Source of the DNA: an uncultured Fidelibacterota bacterium
GTDB lineage: Bacteria > Fidelibacterota > UBA8477 > JABMPR01
Direction: 5' to 3'
DNA length: 64,000 nucleotides
Assembly (NCBI GenBank): GCA_937888365.1
Contig: CALBFA010000042.1
Span: forward strand, 1 to 64,000
Numbering within the stretch: position 1 is the stretch's first letter; every line of letters begins with the position of its first letter. The position numbers were made by a program, and so were the translations under genes. Below, piece by piece: positions 46,160 to 55,261 of this stretch. A model generated the notes under the pieces. It was not told the origin of the DNA. It saw nothing but the letters and a program-made list of their open reading frames with translations, and searched no databases.

Positions 46160-47845
46160 TTAATTTAAATACGGCGCTATATCGACTGTGTCAATTTGGT
46201 TCTCAGCTAAATATTCGTTCGCGTATTGTTCATGGATTCCTGATTTTAGAAAAACTTTGAAAAGCTCATCGTCGATGTGTTGATCTTTTTGGAAAAAGCC
46301 CATGATGCGAATGGCTTCGGAAAGTGTCTTACCTTTTTTATAAGGACGATCCGCCGCTGTTAAAGCTTCAAAAATATCGGCAATTCCCATAATTCTAGCT
46401 TGAATCGACATGTCTTCTTTCTTCAACCCTCTTGGATATCCTGTACCAATCATTGTCTCATGATGTCCGCCAGCAAATTCGGGAACACGTCTTAAATTTT
46501 TAGGGAAAGGTAATTTCTCGAGCATGTCAATTGTTACAGAAATATGCTCTTCGATTTTTTTGCGTTCTACAGGATTGAGAGTACCCTTCGCAATTTTTAA
46601 ATTCGATACCCATTCTTCATCTAAGATTGAACGCGTTTTCCCATCCCAAATGATTTGTCGTAGTGCTATCGTATCAACGCGCTGCTGCTTATCAACACTC
46701 ATAAATTCGCCACCCGTATTTGTAATTTTAATGAAATCCCAATCATCTTCTATCGCAGCTAACGCTGTTTTGTACCATTTTTCTAATGCTTGGAGTTGAC
46801 TTGAGGGCTTATCTTTTAGAACAAGCTTCTTCTTCAGAAATTCGATTTCCAAATCACGCTTTAAGACTTCAAAGCGCATTTGTGCTTCGTTGATACGATC
46901 ATAAATCGTTTCCAGCTTTGTGGATTTGTCAACGACATATTCGGGTGTTGTAATCTTTCCAATATCGTGTAGCCAAGAAGCGATATGTAACTCTCGCATG
47001 TCCTCATCAGAAAATTCAATATTTTCAAAAGGCTTATCTTTTGACTTGTGAACTTCTACAGCTAGCATTTTCGCTATCGTAGGAACTCGTGCACAATGAC
47101 CACCTGTATATTCAGACTTTTTATCAATCGCATCCGCTATCAATTGAATAAATGATTCCAATAAATTTTCAAGGTCTGCCACCAAGCGCATATTAGTGAT
47201 GGCTACTGCTGCTTGTGAAGCCAAAGACTCAATGATTTTTTGCTTTTCAAAATCAAAAGAAATGATTTCATGACTATGGGGTTTTTGCGCATTGAGTAGC
47301 TGTAAAACGCCGATGATGTCATTTTCATGATTCCGCATTGGAATGGTTAAAAACGATTTCGAACGATATCCATTTTTTTCATCAAAAGCTTTGGTTCCGG
47401 AAAAATCAAATTCTTTTGATTCATAAGCATCTTCTAAATTGACGGTTTCGCCAGTCAATCCTACATAGGCGGCAATCATGTGATGGTTAGGTGTACCGTC
47501 TGGTAAATAAAGTTTTACGGGGTAAATAAAGTCAGGCATCGGTTTATCTGATATTCCACCCCAATCCACTCCCATAGAATTTGTCTTCATAATTTCAAAT
47601 CTGAGACGATCGTCTTCCGAACGTAAATAAAGTGTTCCAGCATCACAATTTGTGAGTCGCATGGACTCCATCATAATGGTATTGAGTAGTTTTGGGAGCT
47701 CTTTTGTCGCACCGAGGTTGTAACCAATTTCGGCGAGATTTTCAATTTGTGTCTGCAATTCCTTGATGTGATTCTGTACAATTTCAGGGCTTGATTGCGT
47801 TGCTTTATATAATTCGGTTTTAATTGTTAGATTCTTTTTAGCCAT
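46160..47845 (-). CDS. GAF and HD-GYP domain protein (predicted c-di-GMP phosphodiesterase)
   Basis: A 561-residue cytoplasmic signalling protein. A GAF domain spans about residues 45-220 (CDAGTLYLR; YRSKSFLTIPM). An HD-GYP domain follows: His250 in GGHCARV, His293-Asp294 in WLHDIGKI, HH461-462 and GYP 469-471, then ADIFEALTAADRPYKKG. About 110 extra residues, partly coiled coil, lie between HD and GYP (about 310-425). The motifs are intact, so hydrolysis of c-di-GMP is expected. Confidence 0.88.
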   Translation of the reverse strand: MAKKNLTIKTELYKATQSSPEIVQNHIKELQTQIENLAEIGYNLGATKELPKLLNTIMMESMRLTNCDAGTLYLRSEDDRLRFEIMKTNSMGVDWGGISDKPMPDFIYPVKLYLPDGTPNHHMIAAYVGLTGETVNLEDAYESKEFDFSGTKAFDEKNGYRSKSFLTIPMRNHENDIIGVLQLLNAQKPHSHEIISFDFEKQKIIESLASQAAVAITNMRLVADLENLLESFIQLIADAIDKKSEYTGGHCARVPTIAKMLAVEVHKSKDKPFENIEFSDEDMRELHIASWLHDIGKITTPEYVVDKSTKLETIYDRINEAQMRFEVLKRDLEIEFLKKKLVLKDKPSSQLQALEKWYKTALAAIEDDWDFIKITNTGGEFMSVDKQQRVDTIALRQIIWDGKTRSILDEEWVSNLKIAKGTLNPVERKKIEEHISVTIDMLEKLPFPKNLRRVPEFAGGHHETMIGTGYPRGLKKEDMSIQARIMGIADIFEALTAADRPYKKGKTLSEAIRIMGFFQKDQHIDDELFKVFLKSGIHEQYANEYLAENQIDTVDIAPYLN

Positions 47846-48075
47846 TATAGCCTCCTTGATATTACATGCAAAATATCTGAAATGGGGTAAGATTCAAAGA
47901 AGGGAAAATGTTTTTATGTCGAAAAAAAACACTGAAAACAGCAATTCAGTTTCTGATTTCATTAATGAATTAATATTTGTCACTAACTAAATAGACTCCT
48001 TGAAATACTATCTGAGGCTTATATATTTGTCTCGCTGTAATGCAATTGAATAGGAGTGATGGCTAGAACCCAATC

Positions 48076-48657
48076 ATGAAAGTTAAAAAAGAAGAATATA
48101 TTGATGGCGCTATTTTTCATTTTTATAATCGTACAGTAGAAAACGAACTTCTTTTTCGGGAAGATCAGGATTACCTATTATTTTTACGTATTTTAAAAAA
48201 AGCTTTAAAGGCAATGCCCGTAAAACTCTATACATACTGTCTTATGCCAAATCATTTTCATTTTTTAATTCAACAAGGTCAGGGCTTGCCCGTTTTTCGA
48301 CTATTTAATGCATTGCTCTCTTCGTATGTCCAAAGGTATAATAAAAAATATAAGCGACGTGGAAGCCTAATGGGTGGTCCATTGCAGAGCAAGTATATTG
48401 AAAATAATGAGTATCTTATTAACGTAAGTCGATATATTCATTTAAATCCCTTAAAAGCGAACCTTGTATCCAAATTAGAAGATTGGAAGTATTCCAATTA
48501 CAGTGAATGGATTGGAAAACGAAGGGGATCGCTTTTTAATCCTAGTTTGCTCATTGAGTATTTTGACACAGGCAAAGAATATGAAAATTCGATACAAGAA
48601 TATATTAATTGGATGGCTGATGAAAAGTTTACAGACATGCTTTTTGATAGCAAATGA
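48076..48657 (+). CDS. REP-associated tyrosine transposase (RAYT, TnpA_REP)
   Basis: A 193-residue Y1 transposase of the IS200/RAYT group. The HUH metal motif is NHFHF in CLMPNHFHFLI, and the catalytic Tyr candidate is in LSSYVQRYNKKYKRRG. The conserved NVSRYIHLNPLKANLV follows. These single-copy domesticated enzymes act on REP hairpins; matching hairpins lie directly downstream. The start overlaps the stop of a possible six-codon minicistron (ATG 48059). Confidence 0.9.
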   Translation: MKVKKEEYIDGAIFHFYNRTVENELLFREDQDYLLFLRILKKALKAMPVKLYTYCLMPNHFHFLIQQGQGLPVFRLFNALLSSYVQRYNKKYKRRGSLMGGPLQSKYIENNEYLINVSRYIHLNPLKANLVSKLEDWKYSNYSEWIGKRRGSLFNPSLLIEYFDTGKEYENSIQEYINWMADEKFTDMLFDSK

Positions 48658-48677
48658 AAATTAGGAATCAAGAAATC

Positions 48678-48726
48678 ACTTGTGACAATTTTTTACGAAA
48701 GTAAAAACTTGTCACAAGTAAATTTG
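48678..48726. repeat. REP-like hairpin, full copy next to RAYT
   Basis: ACTTGTGACAA (48678-48688) pairs with TTGTCACAAGT (48709-48719). The interior TTTTTAC/GTAAAAA pairs further around a GAAA tetraloop, so the structure is one long hairpin with a single mismatch. The right half plus flank (48696-48726) recurs exactly at 49102-49132. It begins 21 bp after the transposase stop. Confidence 0.75.
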
Positions 48727-48755
48727 TCTTCTGCAATTTCTTTTATTAAGAAGAG

Positions 48756-48953
48756 TTAGTTTTCTCTGCTTCGTTGTACCGATTGCATTTTAATAATGCA
48801 CTTCATATCCATGATGAATCCTGCGGGACTAGCTTCTTTATCGATAGATACTATTTGTATATTTTTCGCCAATTCATCTAATTCCCTTTTAATCTTACTT
48901 TCGACAGCTTTTTTTTGTGTTGATGTCTTTTCAATTTCATTTTCTTTAATCAT
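48756..48953 (-). CDS. Small charged protein, unknown function
   Basis: A 65-residue ORF rich in Lys/Glu with a predicted helix (KKAVESKIKRELDELAKNIQIV). A clear AAGGAA Shine-Dalgarno lies upstream of its ATG. It sits between the two copies of the REP-like repeat, and an 18-bp imperfect palindrome is just upstream. I do not recognise it. Confidence 0.45.
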   Translation of the reverse strand: MIKENEIEKTSTQKKAVESKIKRELDELAKNIQIVSIDKEASPAGFIMDMKCIIKMQSVQRSREN

Positions 48954-48980
48954 TATATGATTCCTTATTTAAAATTATGT

Positions 48981-48998
48981 GCAAGTGACGTCGCTTGC
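48981..48998. promoter_or_regulatory. 18-bp imperfect palindrome, candidate operator
   Basis: GCAAGTGACGTCGCTTGC is a palindrome with a single mismatched pair. It lies 28 bp upstream of the small minus-strand ORF, where a repressor site would be expected. No regulator is assigned. Confidence 0.35.
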
Positions 48999-49101
48999 TA
49001 TATCTCTAATAAACACTATTGACTCCGCCCTTGTCAAGGTGTCGGATGCACATAAGTTAAATAATATCAAAAGTATAGTTGATTAAACAAGTAGATGGTT
49101 G

Positions 49102-49132
49102 CGAAAGTAAAAACTTGTCACAAGTAAATTTG
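49102..49132. repeat. REP-like repeat, half copy
   Basis: An exact 31-bp copy of 48696-48726, the right arm and 3' flank of the hairpin next to the transposase. The left arm is missing. It lies 64 bp upstream of the GntR gene, in or near its promoter. Confidence 0.8.
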
Positions 49133-49161
49133 AAAAAGTTCTTGCATCTAACCCTATTGGT

Positions 49162-49181
49162 GTGTTACTTAACCAGAACAC
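49162..49181 (+). promoter_or_regulatory. Candidate GntR operator
   Basis: GTGTT (49162-49166) and AACAC (49177-49181) form an inverted repeat with a 10-bp spacer, 15 bp before the GntR start. YtrA-type GntR regulators bind GTGT/ACAC-type palindromes and repress their own operons. A weak TTGCAT -35 element is at 49142-49147. Confidence 0.4.
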
Positions 49182-49196
49182 TAAAAGGGAAAAGAT

Positions 49197-49568
49197 ATGA
49201 GCTTTTCATTTAACAACAACTCACCTATTTACCAGCAGCTCTCCGATATGATGCGTCATGCCATTCTAGCGGAAGATATTCGGGAAGAAGAAGCAATCCC
49301 AAGCGTACGGCACTTATCCGTCGAATATGGTGTGAATCCACAAACCGTTTTAAAAGCGACACAAGATTTAATTCTTGAAGAGCTAATAGAAAAAAGACGC
49401 GGATTAGGAATGTTTGTAAAAAAAGGAGCCGTTAAAGTGCTGCGAGAACAACAAAAAAATGAATTTTTAAAAAAACGATTACCCGAACTGATAAAAATCG
49501 CAAAGGTTTTAGGATTCACGAGAAGTGAGCTTAATAAAGAAATCGACCAATTATTGAAGGGGGAATGA
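49197..49568 (+). CDS. GntR-family regulator, YtrA type
   Basis: A 123-residue regulator: an N-terminal winged helix (PIYQQLSDMMRHAILAEDIREEEAIPSVRHLSVEYGVNPQTVLKA) followed by a short dimerisation tail, as in the YtrA subfamily. It overlaps the ABC ATPase gene by four bases. YtrA-type regulators usually repress linked ABC transporters until envelope stress relieves them. Confidence 0.9.
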   Translation: MSFSFNNNSPIYQQLSDMMRHAILAEDIREEEAIPSVRHLSVEYGVNPQTVLKATQDLILEELIEKRRGLGMFVKKGAVKVLREQQKNEFLKKRLPELIKIAKVLGFTRSELNKEIDQLLKGE

Positions 49569-50455
49569 TGGAAACTATTCTTCAAGTTAGAAATCTAAGT
49601 AAAAATTACGGTACATTGAGAGCACTTGAGAACATAAATCTTGATGTGAAACCAGGGCGAATTGTAGGACTTATTGGGCCAAACGGTGCAGGGAAAACAA
49701 CTTTCTTAAAAGCCATCACGGGACAAATTGCGTTTGAAGGTGATGTCTCTGTCCTTGGATTTTCGCCTGTTACCCACAGAGAAAATGTCATGGAGAAAAC
49801 AGGGATTATACATGATATACCTGTTCTACCACCATGGATGCTAGTGAAAGAAGTTTTGAATTTTTTGTCAAAAGCACACCCTGCGTTTAATATTGAAATT
49901 GCCAAGAAATATCTCGAAAAAACGGATGTAAAACTCAATCAAAAAATTAAAAACTTATCTAAAGGGATGAAAACACAACTCCATTTGGCGACGGTTTTAG
50001 TCACTGATACCAGCTTCCTTGTCCTCGATGAACCAACACATGGGCTAGATATTCTATTTAGAAAACAATTCTATAATTCAATTTTGGAAGACTATTTTGA
50101 AAGCGAGAAATCGATTATTATCTCAACACATCAAATTGAAGAGGTAGAGCATATTTTAACAGATGTCATTTTTATTAAACACGGGAAAATTCTTCTTAAC
50201 TCAACGATGGAAAATTTAAAAGATACGTTTATTCATATTATGGTTGGGCCGAATGATCGAGACACCGTGCTGAAGTACAAAACAATGGGGGAAATGAAGA
50301 TTCTGGGTCGATATTTATTCCTAGTTCAACTCGAAAAGGCTTCACAAAAAGACGAACTTGAAAAGCTAGGAGAGGTCAACACGCCAAGCGTTGCAGACGT
50401 TTTTGTTGCGCTTATGGATGGACAATATTCTGGGTCTTATGGAGGTGCATCATGA
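49565..50455 (+). CDS. ABC transporter ATPase
   Basis: A 296-residue ATPase: Walker A GPNGAGKTT, signature LSKGMKTQLHLA (not the usual LSGGQ), Walker B FLVLDEPTHGLD, switch His in IISTHQIEEVEH. The type resembles YtrB/EcsA exporters. The start could be ATG 49565 or 49568. It overlaps both neighbours by four bases. Confidence 0.9.
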   Translation: MMETILQVRNLSKNYGTLRALENINLDVKPGRIVGLIGPNGAGKTTFLKAITGQIAFEGDVSVLGFSPVTHRENVMEKTGIIHDIPVLPPWMLVKEVLNFLSKAHPAFNIEIAKKYLEKTDVKLNQKIKNLSKGMKTQLHLATVLVTDTSFLVLDEPTHGLDILFRKQFYNSILEDYFESEKSIIISTHQIEEVEHILTDVIFIKHGKILLNSTMENLKDTFIHIMVGPNDRDTVLKYKTMGEMKILGRYLFLVQLEKASQKDELEKLGEVNTPSVADVFVALMDGQYSGSYGGAS

Positions 50456-51456
50456 GAACATTAGGCGTTTTTATTAAAAGGGAATGGATGGAGTGGAGGC
50501 GTCTTGTTTTAGGTGCCATGCTTGTCGCTATTTTTCTGTTTTCCCTAGGATTGCTTCAAATAAACCGAGGTATTGCCCATTTAAATGAAAAATTTGGAGA
50601 CAGGAAATCTATCGACTTAGATGGTTTTAATTTTAATGATTTTAACATGGATGGCGTTGAAATTCATATTGATGATGAAAATTATAGCATAGAATTTAAA
50701 AACGAGGGTGAAATAGACGGACTTGAGCGTGGCATTGAAGGTTTGGCAATTGCTTATGGGATTATGCTACTTATTGGTTTCTCTCTATTCTTTGGACTAT
50801 CTATGTTTATTGGGATGTTCTATTTTTCTGATTCGATTTATAAGGAAAGAAGTGATAATTCGACGTTATTTTATCGAAGTTTACCTGTGAATGACCATGT
50901 CATTATTTTATCAAAAATTCTATCAGGAGCTTTGGGTGTCTTGATCGTAAGCCTAGGCCTTGGCTTTATCTATTTTGTATTTACTCAATTGACTATTTTT
51001 ATGATAGGAGCGCCACTCTCATCCCTAGCCCAAGACGTATTAAATCGCTTTGCACACCTTGATTTCTTTGTGGATTTAGCGACTATCGAACTATTGATGT
51101 TAGTGTGGCTTCTACCCGTTGCATTATTTTTTATGCTCATTTCATCTGTCGTAAAAAGTCGCCCATTGTTTATCGCCACAGGAGCCCCCATCTTATTCAT
51201 GATTGCTTGGCAAATTATTGTAGGCGATACGACGCTAATTAAGCCAATATTCAAAGTTGCGAGCGAAATAGCGCAGGTCATTCAAGGTGAGTGGACGGCA
51301 AAACCAGGGATGTTTGGATTTTCGAATGATGTTGAGCTTTTAGGGGATTTTACGAAATATCTCTTTTCGTTACGATCGGCGATTTCGCTCCTCGTGTCAG
51401 GCGCATTTTATTACGGTATTGTATCCTTCTATCGTAAAAATATACCAACAAGCTAG
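50452..51456 (+). CDS. ABC transporter permease
   Basis: A 334-residue membrane protein with about six helices, the ABC-2-type partner of the preceding ATPase. Between the first two helices lies an acidic extracytoplasmic segment (about residues 45-90: DLDGFNFNDFNMDGVEIHIDDENY). Substrate unknown; a role in envelope stress or drug export would suit the GntR link. Confidence 0.8.
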   Translation: MRTLGVFIKREWMEWRRLVLGAMLVAIFLFSLGLLQINRGIAHLNEKFGDRKSIDLDGFNFNDFNMDGVEIHIDDENYSIEFKNEGEIDGLERGIEGLAIAYGIMLLIGFSLFFGLSMFIGMFYFSDSIYKERSDNSTLFYRSLPVNDHVIILSKILSGALGVLIVSLGLGFIYFVFTQLTIFMIGAPLSSLAQDVLNRFAHLDFFVDLATIELLMLVWLLPVALFFMLISSVVKSRPLFIATGAPILFMIAWQIIVGDTTLIKPIFKVASEIAQVIQGEWTAKPGMFGFSNDVELLGDFTKYLFSLRSAISLLVSGAFYYGIVSFYRKNIPTS

Positions 51457-51566
51457 AATCATTTGAGGAATAAAAAGATGGCCTCGTTGACACCATTCAG
51501 TATAAATTATGAAAACGACACGCTGTTCATGACAACAGTCCCTGTCAGCAAGAAAAAGGAGCAAAT

Positions 51567-52307
51567 ATGTTAAAATCTATGCTAATATTATTTGTAGGAA
51601 TCTCAAGTTTTACATTCGCCAATGACGAAATTCATGTCAGTGAACTTTACAAGTTCAAAGTGCCTGTAATTGGCAAAATCGAAGTTAAGCAAAACTCAAT
51701 TTTAAATAATTGCTACTTATCCGACGATATTCAATTAGATGCCAAGACGCTGCTTATTATCGATATTTCAGCCCATTATTCACAAGTATTTGATAATTGT
51801 AATCGTGTTAAATACGAATGGAATGAAACGGATGAGCGGTATGAAACCATATCGTATGATTCACTCGATCATGATAAAGATATCAATATGGATGATGATT
51901 TATCAAAATTAAGGATCGAGAAAGAAAGAGTCTCAAAAAGGACAGATGTGAACGATTTTCAATGTGATGTATATTTGACAAAAGTTTTTGATGGCGACGA
52001 ACTGATTGCAGAACTACGTGAATCTTATTCGAAAAAAGTAAAAAATCTTAATAAATTACACGAGTTTAGAAAGGATTCAGGTCTCATTTCTCCTCTCGAA
52101 TTTTTAAGCGTCTTAGAAGATGAGTTTATGAAGAAAATTGAATCCTTCTCTGTAAAAAGTAGCGGCATTTTAATTAAAAGCGATATAAAGTTTTTTGATT
52201 CAGACGGAGACGAGATAGTCACTTTTTCTTATGAAGTTTTAATGGCTGAAAAGAAGAGTGGAACCTCAGACGTATTCAAAAGCTTGCCTGAAAATCTGGG
52301 CTATTGA
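51567..52307 (+). CDS. Exported protein, unknown function
   Basis: A 246-residue protein with a signal peptide ending FTFAN. The mature part is charged and probably periplasmic or surface-exposed, with Cys in NNCYL, DNCNR and FQCDV that could form disulfides. I do not recognise a domain. AAGGAG precedes the start. It lies 110 bp after the ABC operon. Confidence 0.6.
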   Translation: MLKSMLILFVGISSFTFANDEIHVSELYKFKVPVIGKIEVKQNSILNNCYLSDDIQLDAKTLLIIDISAHYSQVFDNCNRVKYEWNETDERYETISYDSLDHDKDINMDDDLSKLRIEKERVSKRTDVNDFQCDVYLTKVFDGDELIAELRESYSKKVKNLNKLHEFRKDSGLISPLEFLSVLEDEFMKKIESFSVKSSGILIKSDIKFFDSDGDEIVTFSYEVLMAEKKSGTSDVFKSLPENLGY

Positions 52308-52677
52308 GTATCTTTTGTCAAGAAATAGTAAGCTTTCTAACTATATCAAACTCATATAGTCTATATCAAATTGACCTCATATTTGCGAAGCTATAATTTT
52401 GAATCAGTGCAAAATTGGAGAGGATTAGGGGATCATGTCTTTATGGGTAATAAATATATAACAAAATGATATTAAGAAAATCGAATTGTAAATATGGATA
52501 AAGAGCTGATAATTAAGCAGATAAGCCTGAAATAATGCAAATAATATCGATTTGTTATTTATTAGATGTAGTTGAATAGAGGTCAAATGATAAAAATGTG
52601 TGTGAAGCAGAAAATGATGAAGAAATATTGGCATACAGATTGTGTAAAGTTATGCGGAAAGAGAAAGGAAGAACTGG
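52308..52677. other. AT-rich intergenic region
   Basis: A 370-bp stretch without a convincing gene. CTATATCAAA occurs twice, at 52341-52350 and 52361-52370, exactly 20 bp apart (two helical turns), a possible regulator site. An eight-codon ORF from ATG 52435 follows a purine-rich stretch but is too short to call. Confidence 0.35.
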
Positions 52678-55128
52678 ATGTTGTATAGAGTTTTGTTAAT
52701 AGTTGGATTGGTGTTGAATCTCGATGCACAAATTTCATGGCCTACTGAATCGGTAGCGCTATCAGAGCATTTTTCAGCAAGTTTTTTAAACCCAGCGGGG
52801 CTTGGTGTTGATAGAGGAACAGAAATTTCTGTCAATTTTATAGGTGATAGCCTCAACGAGTTGGAATATTCTGTCATTGGATTTAGAGGAAACGGTAGTG
52901 GCGCATATTTTCAAAAGAACTTATTGAATCAAAATAAAATTTTTGGTGTGGCCAATGGAACTTATGTCGGGAATGGCCATTACACCGGCTTTAGTTGGGA
53001 AAATACGAAAGACATTCAATTCGGATATTTATTCCGTCCATCGTCCTATTTTTCACTGGGATTGACAGGAAAAATGAACTATGGCACAAAGGGACAGACT
53101 TTTGCTTCAGCGGGACTCGGTGTACGACCCTTTGGATCAAGTTTTCTCACGATTGCAGGTGACGTCCAATATGATATTCATAATGCAACTGTTTTAGCAA
53201 TGCCAATTGTGATGGATGTTTCGTTCAATGATAAATTAAATCTGAATATCGCCTACGACTCAAAAAAAGAGACTATCAGCGCTGGCGTACAGTTTTCATT
53301 TGGAAAAATGAAACCTTCAGTGTATCAAATCCGTAAACCTTCTCATACAAATTTTGTCGCGGGACTCACCTATGTTTCCAAAGCCCCTCGTCAAAAGAAT
53401 GACTTTAATTTTGGCAAAAAATCGGATCCAAATCAATGGGTTTTTCTTTCATTAGAAGGACTCGTAATTGAGGAACCCGTTAAAAAGCGAGAAATATTTG
53501 AGGATTTTACAGATGAGTTGATGCCTTCTTTCGGCGGATTATTTTCCCAAACACCTCATGTTATTCAACTTCGAACATGGATTGCTCGAATGGAAACTCT
53601 GGCAAACGACCCTTCGATTACTGGAATCATTATTCGGCCAGGAAATCTGCAAGCCGGATTTGGCAAACGCCAGGAAATGATAGATGCCTTTAAAAAGTTC
53701 AAAAATGCGGGGAAAAAAATAATCGTTTATACGACGACGGGAATCGGTAATATTGATTACATGTTTTACGCTTTTGCCGACGAAATTTATATGCCATCAA
53801 TGGCAAACGTTGATTTACGAGGCTTAGCCATCGAGATTGACTATTACAAAACGCTCATGGATTCATTGGGCATTATTGGAGAGTTTGAACAAATTTCGCC
53901 TTATAAATCAGCGGCAGATCAATTTTTAAGACAAGATATGTCTGATGAAGTGAAAGAAAATTACAGTACTTTATTTGGGGACATCTATAAACAATTTGCG
54001 TCAACGATTGCAGAGGGCAGGGGATGGTCATTCGAAAAAACAAATGCCATTATTAACGACGGTCCCTACTTGGCGACGGATGCATTGCAGGCTGGATTAA
54101 TCAGCGGATTTAAATATCCTGATGAATTTACGACATTCATAGATTCATTGACCGGGAAACCATTTTCGAAAATGATGCATTTCTCAAACCAAGACGTCGA
54201 GGAAAGTTTTGTTGACGATTGGAAGCCAAGTGAAAATAATACAGCGATTGCTGTTATTTATGCCGTTGGGAGTATTGTAAGTGGCAACAGCAAGCGTGGT
54301 GCTACAGGCTCAAAAACGATGGGCGATAGAACAATCCGAAACGCGATTAAACAAGCACGGGAGAACGACGCCGTGAAAGCGATTGTCCTTCGCATTGATA
54401 GTGGTGGTGGTTCAGCGCTTGCGTCTGATTTGATGTGGAAAGAAGTTTTAAATACCACCGACTCAAGCAATACGAATCATAAGCCGTTGATTGCTTCTAT
54501 GTCAGATGTTGCCGCGTCAGGCGGCTATTATATCGCATGTCAAGCTGACAAAATTGTCGCTGATCCAGGTACTATAACGGGCTCAATTGGTGTGCTGGGA
54601 GGTCGTATTAATTTCAGTGGATTAAAAAGGAAAATAGGTATCAGCAATGATCGACTCACGTTTGGAAAACATTCAGACATGTATTCTAATGGACGCCTTT
54701 GGACAACTGAAGAGCGGAGTCAAATGCGCGATCAAATCGTGTCTATCTATGGCGTATTTTTGAATCGAGTAGCGCAAGGTCGAGACGGATTGGACTCCCT
54801 GGGAGTTGATGCCGTTGGACTCGGTCGCGTTTGGAGTGGAGAGCGTGCAAAAACATTGAATTTAGTCGATGAAGTTGGGGGCTTGACAAAAGCCATCCAA
54901 GTAGCAAAGGAACTGGCTCAAATTCCAGTAGACTGTGATGTTCAAATCATTGAATATCCAAACAGAGATAAGTTTATGAAAAAAAATAATCCATTTAACA
55001 AAACAGTTCTTGAAACAGAACTTGTTCAAAGAATTGCACCAGAACTAAATCAATTTTCCGACGTAATAAGCGTTATGTCAGACGAAAAACATTATTTCAT
55101 TTTGCCATTTCAAATAAGGGTCCAATAA
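52678..55128 (+). CDS. sppA: Signal peptide peptidase SppA with N-terminal barrel-like domain
   Basis: An 816-residue protein. Residues about 260-800 form a double-domain SppA (67K type) serine protease. The Ser-Lys dyad is intact: Lys410 in SPYKSAADQF and Ser614 in VAASGGYY, 204 residues apart, close to the E. coli spacing of 200. The oxyanion region TGSIGVLGG follows. Residues 1-18 are a signal sequence, and 20-240 are beta-rich with outer-membrane-protein features (SASFLNPAGLG; SFLTIAGDVQYD), unlike the single membrane helix of ordinary SppA. AAAGGA precedes the ATG. Confidence 0.85.
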   Translation: MLYRVLLIVGLVLNLDAQISWPTESVALSEHFSASFLNPAGLGVDRGTEISVNFIGDSLNELEYSVIGFRGNGSGAYFQKNLLNQNKIFGVANGTYVGNGHYTGFSWENTKDIQFGYLFRPSSYFSLGLTGKMNYGTKGQTFASAGLGVRPFGSSFLTIAGDVQYDIHNATVLAMPIVMDVSFNDKLNLNIAYDSKKETISAGVQFSFGKMKPSVYQIRKPSHTNFVAGLTYVSKAPRQKNDFNFGKKSDPNQWVFLSLEGLVIEEPVKKREIFEDFTDELMPSFGGLFSQTPHVIQLRTWIARMETLANDPSITGIIIRPGNLQAGFGKRQEMIDAFKKFKNAGKKIIVYTTTGIGNIDYMFYAFADEIYMPSMANVDLRGLAIEIDYYKTLMDSLGIIGEFEQISPYKSAADQFLRQDMSDEVKENYSTLFGDIYKQFASTIAEGRGWSFEKTNAIINDGPYLATDALQAGLISGFKYPDEFTTFIDSLTGKPFSKMMHFSNQDVEESFVDDWKPSENNTAIAVIYAVGSIVSGNSKRGATGSKTMGDRTIRNAIKQARENDAVKAIVLRIDSGGGSALASDLMWKEVLNTTDSSNTNHKPLIASMSDVAASGGYYIACQADKIVADPGTITGSIGVLGGRINFSGLKRKIGISNDRLTFGKHSDMYSNGRLWTTEERSQMRDQIVSIYGVFLNRVAQGRDGLDSLGVDAVGLGRVWSGERAKTLNLVDEVGGLTKAIQVAKELAQIPVDCDVQIIEYPNRDKFMKKNNPFNKTVLETELVQRIAPELNQFSDVISVMSDEKHYFILPFQIRVQ

Positions 55129-55261
55129 TGGCCAATGTTAAAAAAAGGCCTTATTCAAAAAGGATGAACAACTAAATAGAAATTGAATGAATTATCTAAA
55201 TTTTCACCATCATGAACGTAGAGATAATTAACGTAATATGGTCCAATAAAAAGGAGGAATC

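Noticed and set aside
48678-49132. CRISPR array from the 31-bp repeats
   Set aside because: There are only two copies, about 400 bp apart, with no regular spacers or cas genes.
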